From JAHRAW01 sp028066695 (GTDB lineage Bacteria > Pseudomonadota > Gammaproteobacteria > Arenicellales > Poriferihabitantaceae), in contig OY734803.1 in the NCBI GenBank assembly GCA_963457535.1, positions 248,001 to 312,000 on the forward strand: a stretch of 64,000 nucleotides of DNA. Reading direction: 5' to 3'. The translations under genes were made by a program, and so were the position numbers. Shown in pieces: positions 8,316 through 17,205 of the stretch (its first letter is position 1; each line of letters starts with the position of its first letter). The notes under the pieces were generated by a model that searched no databases, had not been told where the DNA came from, and saw nothing but the letters and a program-made list of their open reading frames with translations.

Positions 8316-9506
8316 ATGGCAAAACTGCTGGTAATCGACCGACAAAAAGAATCCAAGGTGCCGTTTCTGCGCGGCATGCTGACGCGCTCGCTGCAGGACG
8401 CCGGACTGGATTTCGGCGCCGCCTACCAACTCGCGACCGAGATTCGCGACGACCTGGACGACGCCGAAGAGATCACCACGATGGAATTGCGCGAGCGCGT
8501 GACCGAGGCGCTCGGCGAGGGGCATCCGAACGCGCTCGGCCGCTACCGCGCGGCCGACATCTACCGCGAAAACCTGCAGGTGGTCTACAGCGACGGCCAC
8601 ACCGCGCCGTTTTCGCGCGGCATTCACGCGCAGCGCATGGCGAGTTGTTCGCTGCCGCGCAAAACCTGCAACGCGATCGCGCGCATGATTCACGGAAAAT
8701 TGATCCGCGAAAAACAGCGGCAAATCTCCACCCCCGACCTGACCGCCGTGACCTACCGCACCATCGCCAAGGAACTCGGCCGGGAGCGCGCCGACCATTA
8801 CCTGATTTGGAACGACTTCATCGACAACGACCAGCCGCTGCTGGTGCTGCTCGGCGGCATGCCCGGCACCGGCAAGAGCACGGTCGCCACAGGACTGGCC
8901 AACAGTCTCGGCGTGGTGCGCACGCAATCAACCGACATGCTGCGCGAGGTGATGCGCATGCTGATTCCGGAGCGGCTGTCGCCGCTGCTGCACACCTCGT
9001 CGTTCACGGCCGGCGGCGCGGTGGACAGCGCCGAACTGCACGCGCTGAAAAACGACGACAATTTGCTCTACGGTTTTCAGCGGCAAAGCGAGTTGGTGGA
9101 GGTGGCGTGCCAGGCGGTGCTGCAGCGCGCGCTGAACGAGCGCGTGTCCATGATCATTGAGGGCGTGCACATCCGCCCGACCCTGCTGCATCATGTGGAC
9201 ACCGGAGACGCAGTGGTGGTGCCGTTCGCGCTGTGCGTTTTGGACCGCGAGGCGCTGATCAGCCGCATCAAAGGCCGGCGCGTGCGCACCCAGCAGCGGC
9301 GCGCGGCGCGCTATTTGGAAAAGTTTGACGACATCTGGCAACTGCAGTCGGCGCTGCTGTCGGAGGCCGACGGCGCCGACATTCAAATCATCAACAACCG
9401 CGACAGCGAGGAAAGCGTGCACCAAATCATCAAGACGATCACGCAGACCATCGCCGCAACCTACGACGCGAAGCGCCTCGCCGCGCTGCGCCGGCAATTT
9501 CAATAA
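8316..9506 (+). CDS. 2-phosphoglycerate kinase-like protein (ATP-cone plus P-loop kinase)
   Basis: A 396-residue protein. Its first ~90 residues (MAKLLVIDRQKESKVPF...RGMLTRSLQDAG) look like an ATP-cone domain. A P-loop kinase domain follows, with Walker A GGMPGTGKST, a STDMLREVMR segment and a SMIIEGVHIRP strand. This order matches archaeal 2-phosphoglycerate kinase, which makes 2,3-bisphosphoglycerate on the route to cyclic 2,3-diphosphoglycerate. Bacterial homologues are largely uncharacterised. It is followed after 14 bases by a phosphoglycerate-mutase-like gene, so a phosphoglycerate or related phospho-acid substrate is plausible but not shown. I start it at the ATG at 8316; the upstream in-frame extension overlaps the -10 box. 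Confidence 0.75.
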   Translation: MAKLLVIDRQKESKVPFLRGMLTRSLQDAGLDFGAAYQLATEIRDDLDDAEEITTMELRERVTEALGEGHPNALGRYRAADIYRENLQVVYSDGHTAPFSRGIHAQRMASCSLPRKTCNAIARMIHGKLIREKQRQISTPDLTAVTYRTIAKELGRERADHYLIWNDFIDNDQPLLVLLGGMPGTGKSTVATGLANSLGVVRTQSTDMLREVMRMLIPERLSPLLHTSSFTAGGAVDSAELHALKNDDNLLYGFQRQSELVEVACQAVLQRALNERVSMIIEGVHIRPTLLHHVDTGDAVVVPFALCVLDREALISRIKGRRVRTQQRRAARYLEKFDDIWQLQSALLSEADGADIQIINNRDSEESVHQIIKTITQTIAATYDAKRLAALRRQFQ

Positions 9507-9520
9507 GACCTCCCCCGCCC

Positions 9521-10807
9521 ATGAACCACCGCGGATTGGTATTCATCTTGGACGGACTCGGCGACCGCCCGTGCCGGCAACTGCGCGGGCGCACGCCGCT
9601 GGAAGCGGCGAAGACGCGCGCGCTTGACCGGATGGCGCGGCTGCACCAGTGCGGGATGATGGACCCGCTCGCCCCCGGGCGCTGCGTGGACACGCATGTC
9701 GGCGCCGGCATTTTGCTCGGGCTGCCGCCGCGCGAGGCGCTCAGTCTGCGCCGCGGGCCGGTGGAGGCGGCCGGCATCGGCCTGGACATGCGGGCCGGCG
9801 ATGTGCTGTGGCGCGCGAACTTTGCGCGCATAGAGGCCGGCGCGGGCGCGAATGGCGGCTACCGCATCTTGGACCGCCGCGCCGGGCGAATTCGCGGCGG
9901 CGAAACCGAATCGCTGTGCGCGGCGCTGAACAGCGCGCTGCGCGACGATCCGCTCGCGCCCGGCATCGGCGCGAGTTTGCACGCGGCCACGCAGCACCGC
10001 GCGGTGCTGCAGTTGCGCGGCGAAAACCTGTCGGCGCAGGTCAGCGACACCGACCCCGGCGGGCCCGGCGCCGCGCGCGGTGTGCAGCGCGCCGCGCCGC
10101 TGGTGGAAGACGCTGCCGCGCGCGCCACCGCCGACGCGGTCAACCGCTTCACCGCGCGCGCGCATCAGTTGCTGTCCGGGCATCCGGTCAACACCGCGCG
10201 CGCTTCGCGCGGGCAGTGCCCGGCGAACGGCGTGCTGCTGCGCGGCGCCGGCGCGCACCACCCGCCGCGCAACATGCTCGCGCGTCTGCGCCTGAAAGTC
10301 GCGGTGGTCGCCGGGGAAAAAACCGTGCTCGGCCTCGGCAACCTGTTCGGCTTCACCTGCATCACCGACGAGAGTTTCACTTCGCTGCCCGACACCAACA
10401 TCGCCGGAAAACTGCGCGCCGCGCTGGACGCGCTGGCGCGCCACGATTTGGTGTTCGTGCATATCAAAGGCACCGACATTGCCGCGCACGACAAAAATCC
10501 GCTGCTGAAGGCGGCCTGCATCAGCCGCTTTGACCGCGAACTCTCCCGCGTGCAACTGGACGACACCGTGGTCGCGGTCTGCGCCGATCATTCCACCGAC
10601 TCGCGGCGCGGCGAACACAACGCCGACGCGGTGCCGGTGCTGCTGCGCCATGTCGGCGGGCGGCGCGACCGGGTGTGCTATTACAACGAGATAGACTGCA
10701 TTGACGGCGGACTCGGGCGCATCAGCGCGCACGAATTTTTATGCATGGTGCTGGACGCGATGGGCGCGGCCGGCGGAATGAACGGCGGCTTGGAGGCGTT
10801 GGACTGA
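9521..10807 (+). CDS. Archaeal-type (ApgM-like) phosphoglycerate mutase family protein
   Basis: A 428-residue alkaline-phosphatase-superfamily protein resembling cofactor-independent phosphoglycerate mutase of the archaeal type. The N-terminal metal motif FILDGLGDRP is present. The C-terminal metal ligands are seen in VHIKGTDIAAHDKNP and ADHSTDSRRGEHNADAVPVLLRH. The segment where the family usually has its phospho-accepting serine (GSDTAHL-like) reads CVDTHVG here, so the serine seems to be replaced. That would alter or abolish mutase activity; the alignment is by eye. It sits in an apparent operon 14 bases behind the 2PGK-like kinase. Confidence 0.72.
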   Translation: MNHRGLVFILDGLGDRPCRQLRGRTPLEAAKTRALDRMARLHQCGMMDPLAPGRCVDTHVGAGILLGLPPREALSLRRGPVEAAGIGLDMRAGDVLWRANFARIEAGAGANGGYRILDRRAGRIRGGETESLCAALNSALRDDPLAPGIGASLHAATQHRAVLQLRGENLSAQVSDTDPGGPGAARGVQRAAPLVEDAAARATADAVNRFTARAHQLLSGHPVNTARASRGQCPANGVLLRGAGAHHPPRNMLARLRLKVAVVAGEKTVLGLGNLFGFTCITDESFTSLPDTNIAGKLRAALDALARHDLVFVHIKGTDIAAHDKNPLLKAACISRFDRELSRVQLDDTVVAVCADHSTDSRRGEHNADAVPVLLRHVGGRRDRVCYYNEIDCIDGGLGRISAHEFLCMVLDAMGAAGGMNGGLEALD

Positions 10808-10810
10808 AGA

Positions 10811-10836
10811 ATTTCGCCGCGGGAGTGCGGCGTTTA
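10811..10836. terminator. Bidirectional hairpin between convergent genes
   Basis: CGCCGC (10815-10820) and GCGGCG (10827-10832) form a 6-bp GC stem with a 6-base loop. It is flanked by AATTT on the left and TTTAA on the right, so it can act for both the mutase-like gene (+) and recJ (-). It overlaps the start of the recJ stop codon region. Confidence 0.45.
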
Positions 10837-12573
10837 ACCGCCGGCGCGCGCATCGGCCGGCTGCATGTGTTTCACCAGCAACTGCAGCGTGCGCGCGCCG
10901 CGGTATTCGTTGACCTGCAGTTCATACGCGGCCTGCACCGTGCCCTGCTTAGCCGCCTCCCGTCCCGGCTCGGCCTGGCCGAAAGCGATCGCCTCCAGCG
11001 CGCGCGCGCTGTCCGGCAGCGTCAATTGCATTTTCAAGTGGTGCTCACCGACCACGCGCTGCGCGGTAACGCGGAAATGCCCGTCAAACAGCGGCGGCGG
11101 AAAGTGCTGCCCCCACGGCGAGGCTGAGCGCATCAACTCGGCGTTGTCCAGCGTGAAATCTTCCTCGGCGAGGGGTCCGTCGGTCAGAATCTCATCGCAG
11201 GGCGCGTGCTCGGCGAAATGCGCGGCCGCAAGTTCGTGGAAATGCCGGGCGAACGCGTCAAAATTTTCCGGCGCGATGGTCAGCCCGGCGGCCATCGCGT
11301 GCCCGCCGAATTTTTCCACCAGTCCCGGCTCGCGCGCCGAGATCGCTTCCAGCAAGTCGCGGATGTGCAGCCCGTCCACCGAGCGCGCCGAGCCGCGCAG
11401 TTTGCCGTCCTCGCCCGGCGCGAACGCCACCGCCGGCCGCTCAAACCGCTCGCGCACGCGCGACGCGACCAGCCCGACCACGCCCTGGTGCCAGCCGCGC
11501 TCAAACAGGCAGAAACCGTCGCGGCTTTCGCCGCCGCGCTCCAGTTCCGCGATGGTTTTCATCGCCTGGCGCTGCATCGTTTGTTCTATGCCGCGCCGTT
11601 CGCGGTTCATCGCGTGCAGCGCGCGCGCGTATTCATGCGCGCCGGCCGCGTCTTCGGCGAGCAGGCATTCAATGCCGGTGGAAATGTCATCCAGCCGGCC
11701 GGCCGCGTTGATGCGCGGCGCGACCAAAAAACCGAGCGCGCGCGAATCGGCCTGCGCGCAGTTGCGCCCGGCGATTTCCAGCAGCGCGCGAATGCCGGGG
11801 CGGCAGCGCCCGGCGCGAATGCGCGAAATTCCCTGCGCGACCAAGATGCGGTTGTTGGCGTCCAGCGGCACCAAGTCGGCGACCGTGCCGACCGCGACCA
11901 GGTCCAGGTATTCGGCGAGGTTCGGCTCATCGCGCCCGGCGCGCGCAAACCAGTTTTCGGCGCGCAGGCGCGCGCGCAGCGCCAGCAGCAAATAGAACAT
12001 CACGCCGGCGCCGGAAAGTGCTTTGGACGGAAATTCGCAGCCGGGCTGGTTCGGGTTGACGATCGCATCGGCCTCCGGCAGGCGCGCGCCGGCGAGATGG
12101 TGGTCGGTGACGATGACTGCGACTCCGGCCGCGCGCAGCCGGGCGACGCCGTCCATGCTGGAGATGCCGTTGTCCACGGTGATGACCAGGTTCGGCGCGC
12201 GCGCCAGCACGGCCTCGGCGATTTTCGGCGACAGGCCGTAGCCGTCCTCAAAACGGTTCGGCACTTGGTATGCGACATGTTGCGCGCCGAATGCGCGCAG
12301 CGCGAGCAGCGCGAGCGCGGCGCCGGTTGCGCCGTCGGCGTCGTAGTCGCCGATGACCAGAATCTTCCAGTTGCTTTCCAGCGCTTTTTGCAGCAGCGCG
12401 GCGGCAGCATCGCAGCCCTTCAGTTGCTCCGGCGGCTGCAGCCGTTTCAGCGAATAGTCCAACTCGCTGCGCGCGCGCACATTGCGGTTCTCGTAAATCC
12501 GTTGAAGCAGCGGCGGCAGCCCGCCGCCGTCCAAACTGCTCATCGGCCGCCGCCGCGCGATTTTTCGAATCAT
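10834..12573 (-). CDS. recJ: Single-stranded-DNA-specific exonuclease RecJ
   Basis: A 5'-3' single-strand DNA exonuclease used in recombination and mismatch or base-excision repair. It is a DHH-family phosphoesterase: metal-binding motif IGDYDADGATGA (about residue 77), VTVDNG, the defining TDHHLAG motif, the AAGRLDD motif, and a C-terminal DHHA1 domain ending in FGGHAMAAGL. An OB-like tail follows. At 579 residues it matches RecJ proteins. It lies upstream of nothing on the same strand except hom, 50 bases away, so the two may be co-transcribed. Confidence 0.95.
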   Translation of the reverse strand: MIRKIARRRPMSSLDGGGLPPLLQRIYENRNVRARSELDYSLKRLQPPEQLKGCDAAAALLQKALESNWKILVIGDYDADGATGAALALLALRAFGAQHVAYQVPNRFEDGYGLSPKIAEAVLARAPNLVITVDNGISSMDGVARLRAAGVAVIVTDHHLAGARLPEADAIVNPNQPGCEFPSKALSGAGVMFYLLLALRARLRAENWFARAGRDEPNLAEYLDLVAVGTVADLVPLDANNRILVAQGISRIRAGRCRPGIRALLEIAGRNCAQADSRALGFLVAPRINAAGRLDDISTGIECLLAEDAAGAHEYARALHAMNRERRGIEQTMQRQAMKTIAELERGGESRDGFCLFERGWHQGVVGLVASRVRERFERPAVAFAPGEDGKLRGSARSVDGLHIRDLLEAISAREPGLVEKFGGHAMAAGLTIAPENFDAFARHFHELAAAHFAEHAPCDEILTDGPLAEEDFTLDNAELMRSASPWGQHFPPPLFDGHFRVTAQRVVGEHHLKMQLTLPDSARALEAIAFGQAEPGREAAKQGTVQAAYELQVNEYRGARTLQLLVKHMQPADARAGG

Positions 12574-12623
12574 TGCGGCCGCCCGGCGCGCCGGCGAATC
12601 GCGGGTTGCGCGCGTGGCTCCAT

Positions 12624-13934
12624 CTACGCGAGTTTTTCCATCCGAATGCGGACGATTTCGCCGGCGACGCTGTCCAGCGCGGCGAGTTTGGCCAGCGCCG
12701 CATCCATGCTGCGCTCGCGCGTGCGCTGCGTGAGCATGATGATGGTGACGCTTTCGTCGGCGCGCCCGCGCCCCTTTTGCAGCAGCGTGTCAATGCTGAT
12801 GCCGCTGTCGCCGAAGATGCGCGCGATTTCGGCGAGAACGCCGGGGCGGTTGGCCGCGCGCATGCGCAGGTAATACGCGGTTTCTATTTCGCCGATGGGC
12901 AGGATCGGCAGCGCGGCCAGCGAGCCCGGCTGAAACGCCAGATGCGGCACGCGGTTTTGCGGGTCGGTGGTGATCGCGCGCACCACATCCACCAAGTCGG
13001 CGACCACCGCCGAGGCGGTCGGCTCGCCGCCGGCGCCGGCGCCGTAATACAGCGTCGGCCCGACCGCGTCGGCATGCACCAGAATCGCGTTCATCACCCC
13101 GCCGACGCCGGACAGCAGTTGGCGCTCCGCAACCAGCGCCGGGTGCGCGCGCAACTCAATCCCGTCCGGCGCGCGGCGCGCCAGCGCGAGGTGCTTGATG
13201 CGGTGGCCGAGTTCGCGCGCGTAGGCGATGTCCTCGGCGGTGATGCCGCGGATGCCCTCCACATGCACGCGCGCAAACTGCAGCGGAATGCCGAAAGCGA
13301 TGGAGGCGAGGATGGTGAGTTTGTGCGCGGCGTCTATGCCGTCAATGTCAAATTCCGGCTGCGCTTCGGCGTAGCCGAGTTGCTGCGCGTCGCGAAGCGC
13401 CGCGTCAAAATCCATGCCGCTCTCGTCCATCGCCGACAGGATGTAATTGCAGGTGCCGTTGATGATGCCGGCGAGCCATTCAATGCGGTTGCCGGCGAGC
13501 CCTTCGCGCACCGACTTGATGACCGGAATCCCGCCCGCGACCGCGGCCTCAAACGCGACCATCACGCCGCGCCGCTGCGCGTTTTCAAAAATCGCGTTTC
13601 CGTGCAGCGCGATCAGCGCCTTGTTCGCCGTGACCACATGTTTGCCGTTGTCCACCGCGCGCAGCACCGCCTCGCGCGCGATTTCGTCGCCGCCGATCAA
13701 CTCCACCACGATGTCGATATTCGGGTCGTTGGCGATGTCCAGCGGCGAATCGCCGAGCGCGATGCCGCCGGTGTCGCAGCCGCGCTTGCGCGACGGGTTG
13801 CGCACCGCGGCCGCGGCCACGCGAATTTCGCGCCCGGCGCGGCGGCGAATCTCGCATGCGTTGCGGCGCAGCACGTCCAGCGTGCCGCTGCCGACGGTGC
13901 CGAGGCCGAGCAGGCCGACATTAACCGCCTTCAT
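12624..13934 (-). CDS. hom: Homoserine dehydrogenase
   Basis: Reduces aspartate semialdehyde to homoserine on the way to threonine and methionine. The dinucleotide-binding motif GLGTVGSGTLD lies at the N-terminus. The catalytic domain contains the GIINGTCNYIL and AQPEFDIDGIDAAHKL motifs, and an ACT-type regulatory domain (about 350-430, YYLRMRAANRPGVLAEIA) lies at the C-terminus. This is the single-function form, without a fused aspartokinase, at 436 residues. It is divergent from the Mth938-type gene. The ACT domain implies feedback control by an amino acid, typically threonine. Confidence 0.95.
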   Translation of the reverse strand: MKAVNVGLLGLGTVGSGTLDVLRRNACEIRRRAGREIRVAAAAVRNPSRKRGCDTGGIALGDSPLDIANDPNIDIVVELIGGDEIAREAVLRAVDNGKHVVTANKALIALHGNAIFENAQRRGVMVAFEAAVAGGIPVIKSVREGLAGNRIEWLAGIINGTCNYILSAMDESGMDFDAALRDAQQLGYAEAQPEFDIDGIDAAHKLTILASIAFGIPLQFARVHVEGIRGITAEDIAYARELGHRIKHLALARRAPDGIELRAHPALVAERQLLSGVGGVMNAILVHADAVGPTLYYGAGAGGEPTASAVVADLVDVVRAITTDPQNRVPHLAFQPGSLAALPILPIGEIETAYYLRMRAANRPGVLAEIARIFGDSGISIDTLLQKGRGRADESVTIIMLTQRTRERSMDAALAKLAALDSVAGEIVRIRMEKLA

Positions 13935-13962
13935 TTGGCGGCGGCCGGAAAATGCGCTCGTG

Positions 13963-13968
13963 TAAAAT
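13963..13968 (+). promoter_or_regulatory. Candidate -10 box upstream of the Mth938-type gene
   Basis: TAAAAT in the hom/Mth938 divergent gap. Transcription from here would place the AAAGTT repeats (13989-14032) inside the 5' leader. Confidence 0.3.
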
Positions 13969-13988
13969 CATGCCGCAGCGCCATGAAA

Positions 13989-14032
13989 AAAGTTTCCACA
14001 GAAAGTTCCCGCAAAAGTTCCGATCAAAAGTT
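13989..14032 (+). repeat. Four AAAGTT direct repeats at 12-13 bp spacing
   Basis: AAAGTT occurs at 13989, 14002, 14014 and 14027, so the repeat starts are 13, 12 and 13 bases apart. A short reading frame of 24 codons (13983-14057, starting MKKVSTESS) covers the same bases. The repetition could therefore be a regulator site array, a short leader peptide, or chance. Confidence 0.5.
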
Positions 14033-14040
14033 AATGCGCC

Positions 14041-14421
14041 GTGAAACTGCACCTTGAAAACCGCGCCGGCCTGTTGTTGATTCAGTCCTGCGAGCCGCGC
14101 GCCGGCGCGCGCCACCGCATCCGCATCGACGGCGAGTGGCATGAACGAAGTTTGATTATAACCCCGCGCGGCGTGGAGATGTGGGAGGTCGGCGACGCGC
14201 GCGAGTTGCGCCTCGCCGATTTTGAGCGCCTCGCCGCGCTCGCCCCGGAAGTGCTGCTGCTCGGCGCCGGATCGCGCGCGGTGTTTCCGCATGCCGCGCT
14301 CACCGTGCCGCTGATGCGCGCGCGCATCGGGCTGGAGGTGATGGACACGCCGGCGGCCTGCCGCACCTATAACATCCTCGCCGGCGACGGGCGCAACGCG
14401 GCCGCGGCGCTCATCGCGTAG
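14041..14421 (+). CDS. Mth938-like (DUF498/NDUFAF3-type) protein
   Basis: A 126-residue single-domain protein of the Mth938 fold. Recognisable features are the I-I-T-P-R-G-V-E-M-W segment, the LLLGAGSR loop, and the end VMDTPAACRTYNILAGDGRNAAAALI, which is typical of the family. Human NDUFAF3 assists respiratory complex I assembly; bacterial members are uncharacterised. It starts at GTG. Its 3' end overlaps the convergent pdxJ by 11 bases. Confidence 0.82.
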   Translation: MKLHLENRAGLLLIQSCEPRAGARHRIRIDGEWHERSLIITPRGVEMWEVGDARELRLADFERLAALAPEVLLLGAGSRAVFPHAALTVPLMRARIGLEVMDTPAACRTYNILAGDGRNAAAALIA

Positions 14422-15157
14422 CGCGCGCGGCGGTCATCAGTTTTTTCATCTCGCCGACCGCGCGCGGAAAGCCGACCGCGATGGCGCGCGCGACTATGGC
14501 GTGGCCGATGTTCAGTTCGTTGATTTGTGGCAGCGCGGCGATTGCCGCGGTGTTTTCATAGTGCAGCCCGTGTCCGGCGTTGACCAAAAGCCCGCATTCG
14601 TGCGCGCGCCGCGCGCCATCGGCCACCGCTTCCAACTCGGCGCGCTGCGCGCCGCCGCGCGCGCCGGCATAACTTCCGGTATGCAGTTCCACCGCCGGCG
14701 CGCCGGCGCGCGCGCTCGCTTCTATCTGCGCCGGCTGCGGATCTATGAACAGCGCGACGCGAATTCCCGCGCCGCCGAGCGCGGCGATCAACTCGGCCAG
14801 CCGGCCGTGCTGTGCAACTGCGTCCAGCCCGCCTTCGGTGGTCAGTTCGGCGCGCCGCTCCGGCACCACGCACACATCGGCCGGCGCCACGCGCAGCGCG
14901 ATGTCGCGCATTTCATCGGTCGCCGCCATCTCCATATTCAGTTTGGTGCGCGTGGCGCGCGCCATGCGCTCAATGTCGGACTCCACCACATGCCGGCGGT
15001 CCTCGCGCAGGTGCATGGTGATGCCGTCGGCGCCGGCGTCTTCTGCCTGCAGCGCCATTTCCACCGGGTCCGGGTAGTCGGTGCCGCGCGCCTGGCGGAT
15101 GGTGGCGACATGATCGACATTGACGCCGAGCAGAATTTTGCCGGGGAGCGCGCTCAC
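14411..15157 (-). CDS. pdxJ: Pyridoxine 5'-phosphate synthase
   Basis: Condenses 1-deoxyxylulose 5-phosphate with 3-amino-2-oxopropyl phosphate to make pyridoxine phosphate (vitamin B6). The N-terminus LLGVNVDHVATIRQARGT and the GADGITMHLREDRRH and VNAGHGLHYEN motifs are diagnostic of PdxJ. 248 residues, normal length. In many gammaproteobacteria pdxJ follows recO or era; here it is isolated and convergent with the Mth938-type gene. Confidence 0.96.
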   Translation of the reverse strand: MSALPGKILLGVNVDHVATIRQARGTDYPDPVEMALQAEDAGADGITMHLREDRRHVVESDIERMARATRTKLNMEMAATDEMRDIALRVAPADVCVVPERRAELTTEGGLDAVAQHGRLAELIAALGGAGIRVALFIDPQPAQIEASARAGAPAVELHTGSYAGARGGAQRAELEAVADGARRAHECGLLVNAGHGLHYENTAAIAALPQINELNIGHAIVARAIAVGFPRAVGEMKKLMTAARATR

Positions 15158-15246
15158 CCGAGCCGCCGGAAAGGGTAAAATGGGACTACTTGCACGCGCA
15201 ACACTCCATCCCTTAAGTTAACCACATTTCCGGGGGAAATGAAGCC

Positions 15247-16437
15247 ATGAAAACCGAGACTCCGCGAAAAAGTTCCGCGAAAAACCTCGCATTAACCGGC
15301 GCGCTCATCGCCGTTCTCGCCGTTGCCGCATTCACCGCATTGCGCGGCGGCGACTCGCCGGCATTGCGCGCCGACACCGGCAACTCCGCCGGCAAACCCT
15401 CGGGCGCGGTCGCCATCCTCGCCGGCGGCTGCTTCTGGTGCACGGAAGCCGTCTTTGAAAAACTGGACGGCGTCGGCGAAGTCATCTCCGGCTACACCGG
15501 CGGGCGCACCAAAAATCCGAGTTACGCGCAAGTCGGCGGCGGCGGCACCGGACACACCGAGGCGGTGCAGATCCACTACGACCCGGCGGTGATCTCCTAC
15601 CGCGCATTGCTGCACGCCTTTTGGCGCGAGATCGATCCGACCGACAGGCGCGGACAATTCGTCGACCGCGGCAGCATGTACCGCCCGGCGATTTTCTACC
15701 ACAACGAAAACGAAAAAAAACTGGCGCTGGCCTCGCGCGACGCGCTGCAGGCCTCGGGGCGTTTTGACAAGCCGATCGTGGTGGAGATTGAACCGGCGCA
15801 AACCTTCTACCGCGCCGAGGAATACCATCAGGACTACTACAAGACGCATCCCTACCGCTACAAGATCTACCGGCACGGCTCGGGGCGCGACCAGTTTCTC
15901 GCGCGCGTGTGGGGCGATGAACTGCATGCGCCTTACAGCGAAGAAACCGACGATGCGCCCGCCGACGCAGGCGCGCAACTGCAGGACCCCGAAGCGGCGC
16001 GCTACGCCAAGCCCGAAGAGGCGCAGATCAAATCGCGCCTGAACGCGCTGCAATACCGCGTGACCCAGCAGGACGCGACCGAGCCGCCATTCCGCAACGA
16101 ATACTGGGACAACAAGCAAGCCGGCATCTATGTGGATGTGGTCTCCGGCGAGCCGCTGTTTTCCTCCACCGACAAATACCGCTCCGGCACCGGCTGGCCG
16201 AGTTTCACCAAGCCGATAGAACCGCGTTTTCTGGTGCAAAAAACCGACTACAAACTGATCTACCCGCGCACCGAAGTGCGCAGCAAATACGGCGACTCGC
16301 ATCTCGGCCATGTGTTCAAGGACGGGCCGGCGCCGACCGGACTGCGCTACTGCATCAACTCGGCCTCATTGCGCTTCATCGCCGCGGCGCAACTGGAGCA
16401 GTCAGGCTACGGCGAATACCGTCATTTGTTTGACTGA
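15247..16437 (+). CDS. msrAB: Membrane-anchored methionine sulfoxide reductase A/B fusion
   Basis: Repairs both stereoisomers of methionine sulfoxide. It begins with a hydrophobic segment (about residues 15-38) that acts as an uncleaved signal or anchor, so the enzyme should act in the periplasm. The MsrA domain follows, with the catalytic GGCFWCTEAVF motif (about 58-68) and GYTGG. A linker leads to the MsrB domain with GTGWPSF, HLGHVFKDGPAPTGLRYCINSASL and its catalytic cysteine in RYC. The zinc-binding cysteine pairs of some MsrB proteins are not seen. The 3' end overlaps rlmB (-) by 16 bases. Confidence 0.95.
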   Translation: MKTETPRKSSAKNLALTGALIAVLAVAAFTALRGGDSPALRADTGNSAGKPSGAVAILAGGCFWCTEAVFEKLDGVGEVISGYTGGRTKNPSYAQVGGGGTGHTEAVQIHYDPAVISYRALLHAFWREIDPTDRRGQFVDRGSMYRPAIFYHNENEKKLALASRDALQASGRFDKPIVVEIEPAQTFYRAEEYHQDYYKTHPYRYKIYRHGSGRDQFLARVWGDELHAPYSEETDDAPADAGAQLQDPEAARYAKPEEAQIKSRLNALQYRVTQQDATEPPFRNEYWDNKQAGIYVDVVSGEPLFSSTDKYRSGTGWPSFTKPIEPRFLVQKTDYKLIYPRTEVRSKYGDSHLGHVFKDGPAPTGLRYCINSASLRFIAAAQLEQSGYGEYRHLFD

Positions 16438-17204
16438 GCGCGCTGCCGCCGCGCTTCAAACAAAAACACGCCGGCCGCGACCGACACATTCAAACTCGGC
16501 ACGGCCGCATCCCCGGCCATCGGGATGCGCGCCAGCAAATCGCAGCGCTCGCGCGTCAGGCGGCGCAACCCGCGCCCCTCGGCGCCGAGCACAATAGCGG
16601 TGGGCGCGGTGAAATCCACGCGGTTCCAGTCGGTCGCGCCGTCCGCATCGGCGTCGCCGCCGACCAGCCACACCCCGCGCCGCCGCAGCATCTCCATCGC
16701 GCGCGCCAGATTGGGCAGGTAGCACAGCGGCAAATGCGCGCTCGCGCCGGCCGAGACGCGCGCCGCTGCCGGCGTCAAACGGCAGGCGCGGTCCTGCGGC
16801 AGCAGCACCGCGTCCGCGCCGGCGCAGGCCGCGCTGCGCATGCATGCGCCGAGATTGTGCGGGTCCTGCACCCGGTCGAGAATCAGCAACAGCGCCGGGC
16901 GGGTTAATCCTTCCAGCAATTCCTCCAAGCCGCGCAAATCCAGCGGCGCGCGGGCGCGCACGCGCGCAACCACGCCTTGGTGGCGGACGCCGCCGGCGAG
17001 CTGGTCAAGTTGCTCGCGCGCGGCCGCGCGCGCGGTCACGCCGGCGCGCTCCAATTCGCGCCGCAGGGTTTCGCTTCGCTTGTCGTCGCGCGAATCGGCG
17101 AGCCACACTTCCAGCACGCGCTCCTTGGCGGCGAGCGCCGCGCGCACCGCGTGAAAACCGCAGACGATGTGTTCGTCTTCGCGCCCTCCCCTTGCGGAGG
17201 CCAC
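16422..17204 (-). CDS. rlmB: 23S rRNA (guanosine-2'-O-)-methyltransferase RlmB
   Basis: A SPOUT-superfamily methyltransferase that modifies a guanosine in the peptidyl-transferase region of 23S rRNA. Motifs: an N-terminal L30e-like substrate domain (CGFHAVRAAL), then NLGACMRSAACAGADAVLLP, IVLGAEGRGLRR and the knot end VPSLNVSVAAGVFLFEA. I place the start at the GTG at 17204, one base beyond the stop of the upstream membrane-protein gene and preceded by GGGGA on the minus strand. The longer frame from 17246 would run back into that gene. The rnr-membrane protein-rlmB order resembles the common rnr-rlmB pairing with one gene inserted. Confidence 0.92.
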   Translation of the reverse strand: MASARGGREDEHIVCGFHAVRAALAAKERVLEVWLADSRDDKRSETLRRELERAGVTARAAAREQLDQLAGGVRHQGVVARVRARAPLDLRGLEELLEGLTRPALLLILDRVQDPHNLGACMRSAACAGADAVLLPQDRACRLTPAAARVSAGASAHLPLCYLPNLARAMEMLRRRGVWLVGGDADADGATDWNRVDFTAPTAIVLGAEGRGLRRLTRERCDLLARIPMAGDAAVPSLNVSVAAGVFLFEARRQRAQSNK

Positions 17205-17205
17205 G

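Noticed and set aside
15247..15290. AAAGTTCCG-like string at the start of msrAB as a copy of the 13,989 repeat array
   Set aside because: Only one copy, lying inside coding sequence; likely shared lysine/serine codons.
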